A stretch of 35,462 nt of DNA, taken from an uncultured Lachnospiraceae bacterium. Its GTDB lineage: Bacteria; Bacillota; Clostridia; Lachnospirales; Lachnospiraceae. Positions 34,191 to 35,462 of this stretch are shown piece after piece. The notes below the pieces were generated by a model. It was not told the DNA's origin. It did no database searches and was given only the letters and a program-made list of their open reading frames with translations. The stretch covers positions 1 to 35,462 of the forward strand of contig CAJOOZ010000077.1 of the NCBI GenBank assembly GCA_905236705.1. Direction: 5' to 3'. The stretch's first letter is position 1; the number at the start of each line of letters is the position of its first letter. A program made the position numbers and the translations under genes.

Positions 34191-35270
34191 TTATACCTTA
34201 TACATCGCATCATAATATTTCTGATAGTCGCCGCTTGTCACATTCTTCATCCATTCTTCATTCTCAAAGAACCAGCGGATGGTCTTTTTGATGCCTTCCT
34301 TAAACATCGTCTCCGGCTCCCAGCCGATCTCTGCCTTGATCTTGTCGGGTGCGATGGCATAGCGCCTGTCATGTCCCTTCCTGTCTTCCACATAAGTGAT
34401 CAGATCGCGGCTCACATGGGCTTTTCTCGGATCGTCATCCGGCAGCATCTCCCTAAGGGTATCCAGGATGATCTCTACGATCTCTATGTTCTGTTTTTCA
34501 TTGTGTCCGCCCACATTATAGGTCTCAAACAGCCGGCCCTTCTCCTGCACCATGTCGATGGCCTTGGCATGATCCTCCACATAGAGCCAGTCACGGACGT
34601 TTTTGCCGTCCCCGTAAACGGGAAGCTTTTTCCCCTGCAGCGCATTATTGATGATGAGCGGGATCAGCTTTTCAGGGAACTGGTAAGGTCCGTAGTTGTT
34701 GGAACAGTTGGTGATATTGGCGGGAAAATGATAGGTGTCCATATATGCCTTTACCAGCATATCCGAACCTGCTTTGCTGGAGGAATAAGGGCTGTGAGGG
34801 CTGTAGGGAGTGGTCTCGTAAAAATACCCTTCCCCCTCCGGCAGAGAGCCGTAAACCTCATCCGTGGAAACGTGCAGAAACTTCTTGTCTCCGGGGTAGG
34901 TGCCGTCTTCTTTTTCCCAGGCTTCCCTGGCCGCATTGAGCATCACTGCCGTTCCGAGCACATTGGTCTGGACAAAGACCTCCGGATTTCTGATACTGCG
35001 GTCCACATGGCTTTCCGCCGCAAAATGTACCACCCTGTCTATGTCATTTTGCGCAAAGATCTCCCGGATCGCCTCTTTATCGCAGATATCCGCTCTGATA
35101 AATGTATAATTTTCCCTGTTTTCGATATCCTTCAGATTCTCGAGATTCCCCGCATATGTGAGCTTGTCCACATTGATGATGCGGATCTCATCCCCGTATT
35201 TTCCAAACATGTAATGAATGTAATTGGAGCCGATAAATCCGGCGCCCCCTGTTATCAGATAAGTTCTCAT
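34191..35270 (-). CDS. rmlB: dTDP-glucose 4,6-dehydratase
   Basis: RmlB turns dTDP-glucose into dTDP-4-keto-6-deoxyglucose using bound NAD. It is an extended short-chain dehydrogenase: ITGGAGFIGS near the N-terminus binds NAD, T-D-E-V-Y-G carries the Thr-Asp-Glu catalytic set, and Y-S-S-S-K is the Tyr-x-x-x-Lys site. The start at 35270 is chosen because AGGAGG lies four bases upstream and because RmlB proteins start with this strand; an ATG at 35363 would add 31 unrelated residues and run across the promoter. The product is 359 residues, normal for RmlB. It is the first gene of the cluster behind the promoter at 35301. Confidence 0.96.
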   Translation of the reverse strand: MRTYLITGGAGFIGSNYIHYMFGKYGDEIRIINVDKLTYAGNLENLKDIENRENYTFIRADICDKEAIREIFAQNDIDRVVHFAAESHVDRSIRNPEVFVQTNVLGTAVMLNAAREAWEKEDGTYPGDKKFLHVSTDEVYGSLPEGEGYFYETTPYSPHSPYSSSKAGSDMLVKAYMDTYHFPANITNCSNNYGPYQFPEKLIPLIINNALQGKKLPVYGDGKNVRDWLYVEDHAKAIDMVQEKGRLFETYNVGGHNEKQNIEIVEIILDTLREMLPDDDPRKAHVSRDLITYVEDRKGHDRRYAIAPDKIKAEIGWEPETMFKEGIKKTIRWFFENEEWMKNVTSGDYQKYYDAMYKV

Positions 35271-35300
35271 GATGCCTCCTTGATATTTTTTTTCATTTCG

Positions 35301-35329
35301 AGTATACCTTATTTTCACGGTTTCCACAA
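35301..35329 (-). promoter_or_regulatory. Candidate sigma-70-type promoter of the polysaccharide cluster
   Basis: On the minus strand TTGTGG (35324-35329), 17 bases and TATACT (35301-35306) lie in the gap between the preceding stop and rmlB. The -10 box is good, the -35 only half matches. The expected start near 35294 gives a leader of about 24 bases containing the AGGAGG of rmlB. Confidence 0.45.
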
Positions 35330-35371
35330 CCGAAAGGGTTGCGCTTTGTTGCAATTTTGGCATTCTCCTTT

Positions 35372-35461
35372 TTAACGGGCCTTTACCGCAATTGCGCTCA
35401 TGGACCTTCCCCAGATTCTGGTCTTACCGATGAGGACATAGGTTCTGATCCTGTAATAATA
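35372..35461 (-). CDS. C-terminal end of a probable fibronectin type III-repeat surface protein (partial)
   Basis: Reading the minus strand from the right edge gives 29 codons and a TAA at 35372-35374, in a frame open to the window end. The peptide begins Y-Y-Y-R-I-R-T-Y-V, continues with a turn and W-G-R-S-M-S, and ends A-I-A-V-K-A-R. This is the pattern of the last strands of clostridial fibronectin type III repeats (Y-Y-Y-R-V-R-A-Y, then S, then V-K-V-K), usually at the C-terminus of secreted wall hydrolases or adhesins. Only a short piece is visible, so the protein's main function cannot be known. It ends about 45 bases before the -35 box of the rmlB promoter, in the same direction. Confidence 0.6.
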   Translation of the reverse strand, partial: YYYRIRTYVLIGKTRIWGRSMSAIAVKAR

Positions 35462-35462
35462 G

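Noticed and set aside
35307..35345. Short inverted repeats between the right-edge gene and rmlB as an intrinsic terminator
   Set aside because: Stems are only five pairs, overlap each other and the promoter, and no T tract follows.
34191..35363. Longer rmlB starting at 35363
   Set aside because: The added 31 residues are not part of RmlB, would run across the promoter region, and the ATG at 35270 has a much better ribosome binding site.

Overview
The window looks like a chromosomal segment of a Gram-positive anaerobe of the class Clostridia, most likely Lachnospiraceae. I infer this from gene content: LytR-CpsA-Psr protein, membrane-anchored HtrA, GH25 muramidase, and DUF6077/DUF6020-type membrane proteins. 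Strong GGAGG-type ribosome binding sites and moderate G+C fit as well. I saw no rRNA, tRNA, CRISPR array, insertion sequence or phage gene, and no gene-free stretch longer than about 110 bases.

Apart from one truncated plus-strand membrane protein at the left edge (1-1752), every gene is on the minus strand and is read from right to left. The right edge (35372-35461) holds the last 29 codons of an upstream minus-strand gene whose tail resembles a fibronectin type III repeat. After a candidate promoter at 35301-35329 the order is: rmlB and rmlA (dTDP-sugar supply); a membrane-anchored GH25 muramidase; a GT-C-like membrane protein; two pairs of polytopic membrane proteins, the last carrying a metallo-beta-lactamase domain (25655-31989); a second candidate promoter and the ABC polysaccharide exporter wzm/wzt (23350-25531); a WbdD-like kinase-fold protein (21501-23360); a two-domain GT2 glycosyltransferase; and a GtrA / DPM1-like GT2 / UPF0104 trio (17438-19477). 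Then come a kinase, small HAD phosphatase and nucleotidyltransferase trio (14818-17411); an AT-rich polytopic protein; two more GT2 enzymes; a third candidate promoter; the polyprenyl-phosphate sugar-1-phosphate transferase; an LCP ligase; a rhamnosyltransferase-like GT2; and the housekeeping or stress genes glmS, htrA and a divergent clpX.

Together the genes describe synthesis of a cell-wall-linked glycopolymer. A membrane initiator starts the chain on undecaprenyl phosphate, several GT2 enzymes (probably rhamnosyltransferases) extend it in the cytoplasm, Wzm/Wzt exports it, and the LCP protein attaches it to peptidoglycan. The kinase-fold protein beside a Wzt with a C-terminal substrate-recognition domain suggests export coupled to chain-end modification, as in the E. 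coli O9a WbdD/Wzt system. The GtrA/DPM1/GT-C set suggests extra sugars added outside the membrane, and the kinase/phosphatase/nucleotidyltransferase trio suggests an unidentified nucleotide-activated building block.

The most unusual points are the kinase-fold protein that keeps a methyltransferase-type tail but has no visible SAM-binding core, a coiled-coil plus W-K-L-x-x-P motif shared by that protein and its neighbouring glycosyltransferase, a duplicated two-gene membrane module with an MBL-fold domain fused to one copy, and a ClpX paralogue with a long acidic N-terminus and altered substrate and ClpP-contact loops. All functions are inferred by reading the sequence; no database search was run.
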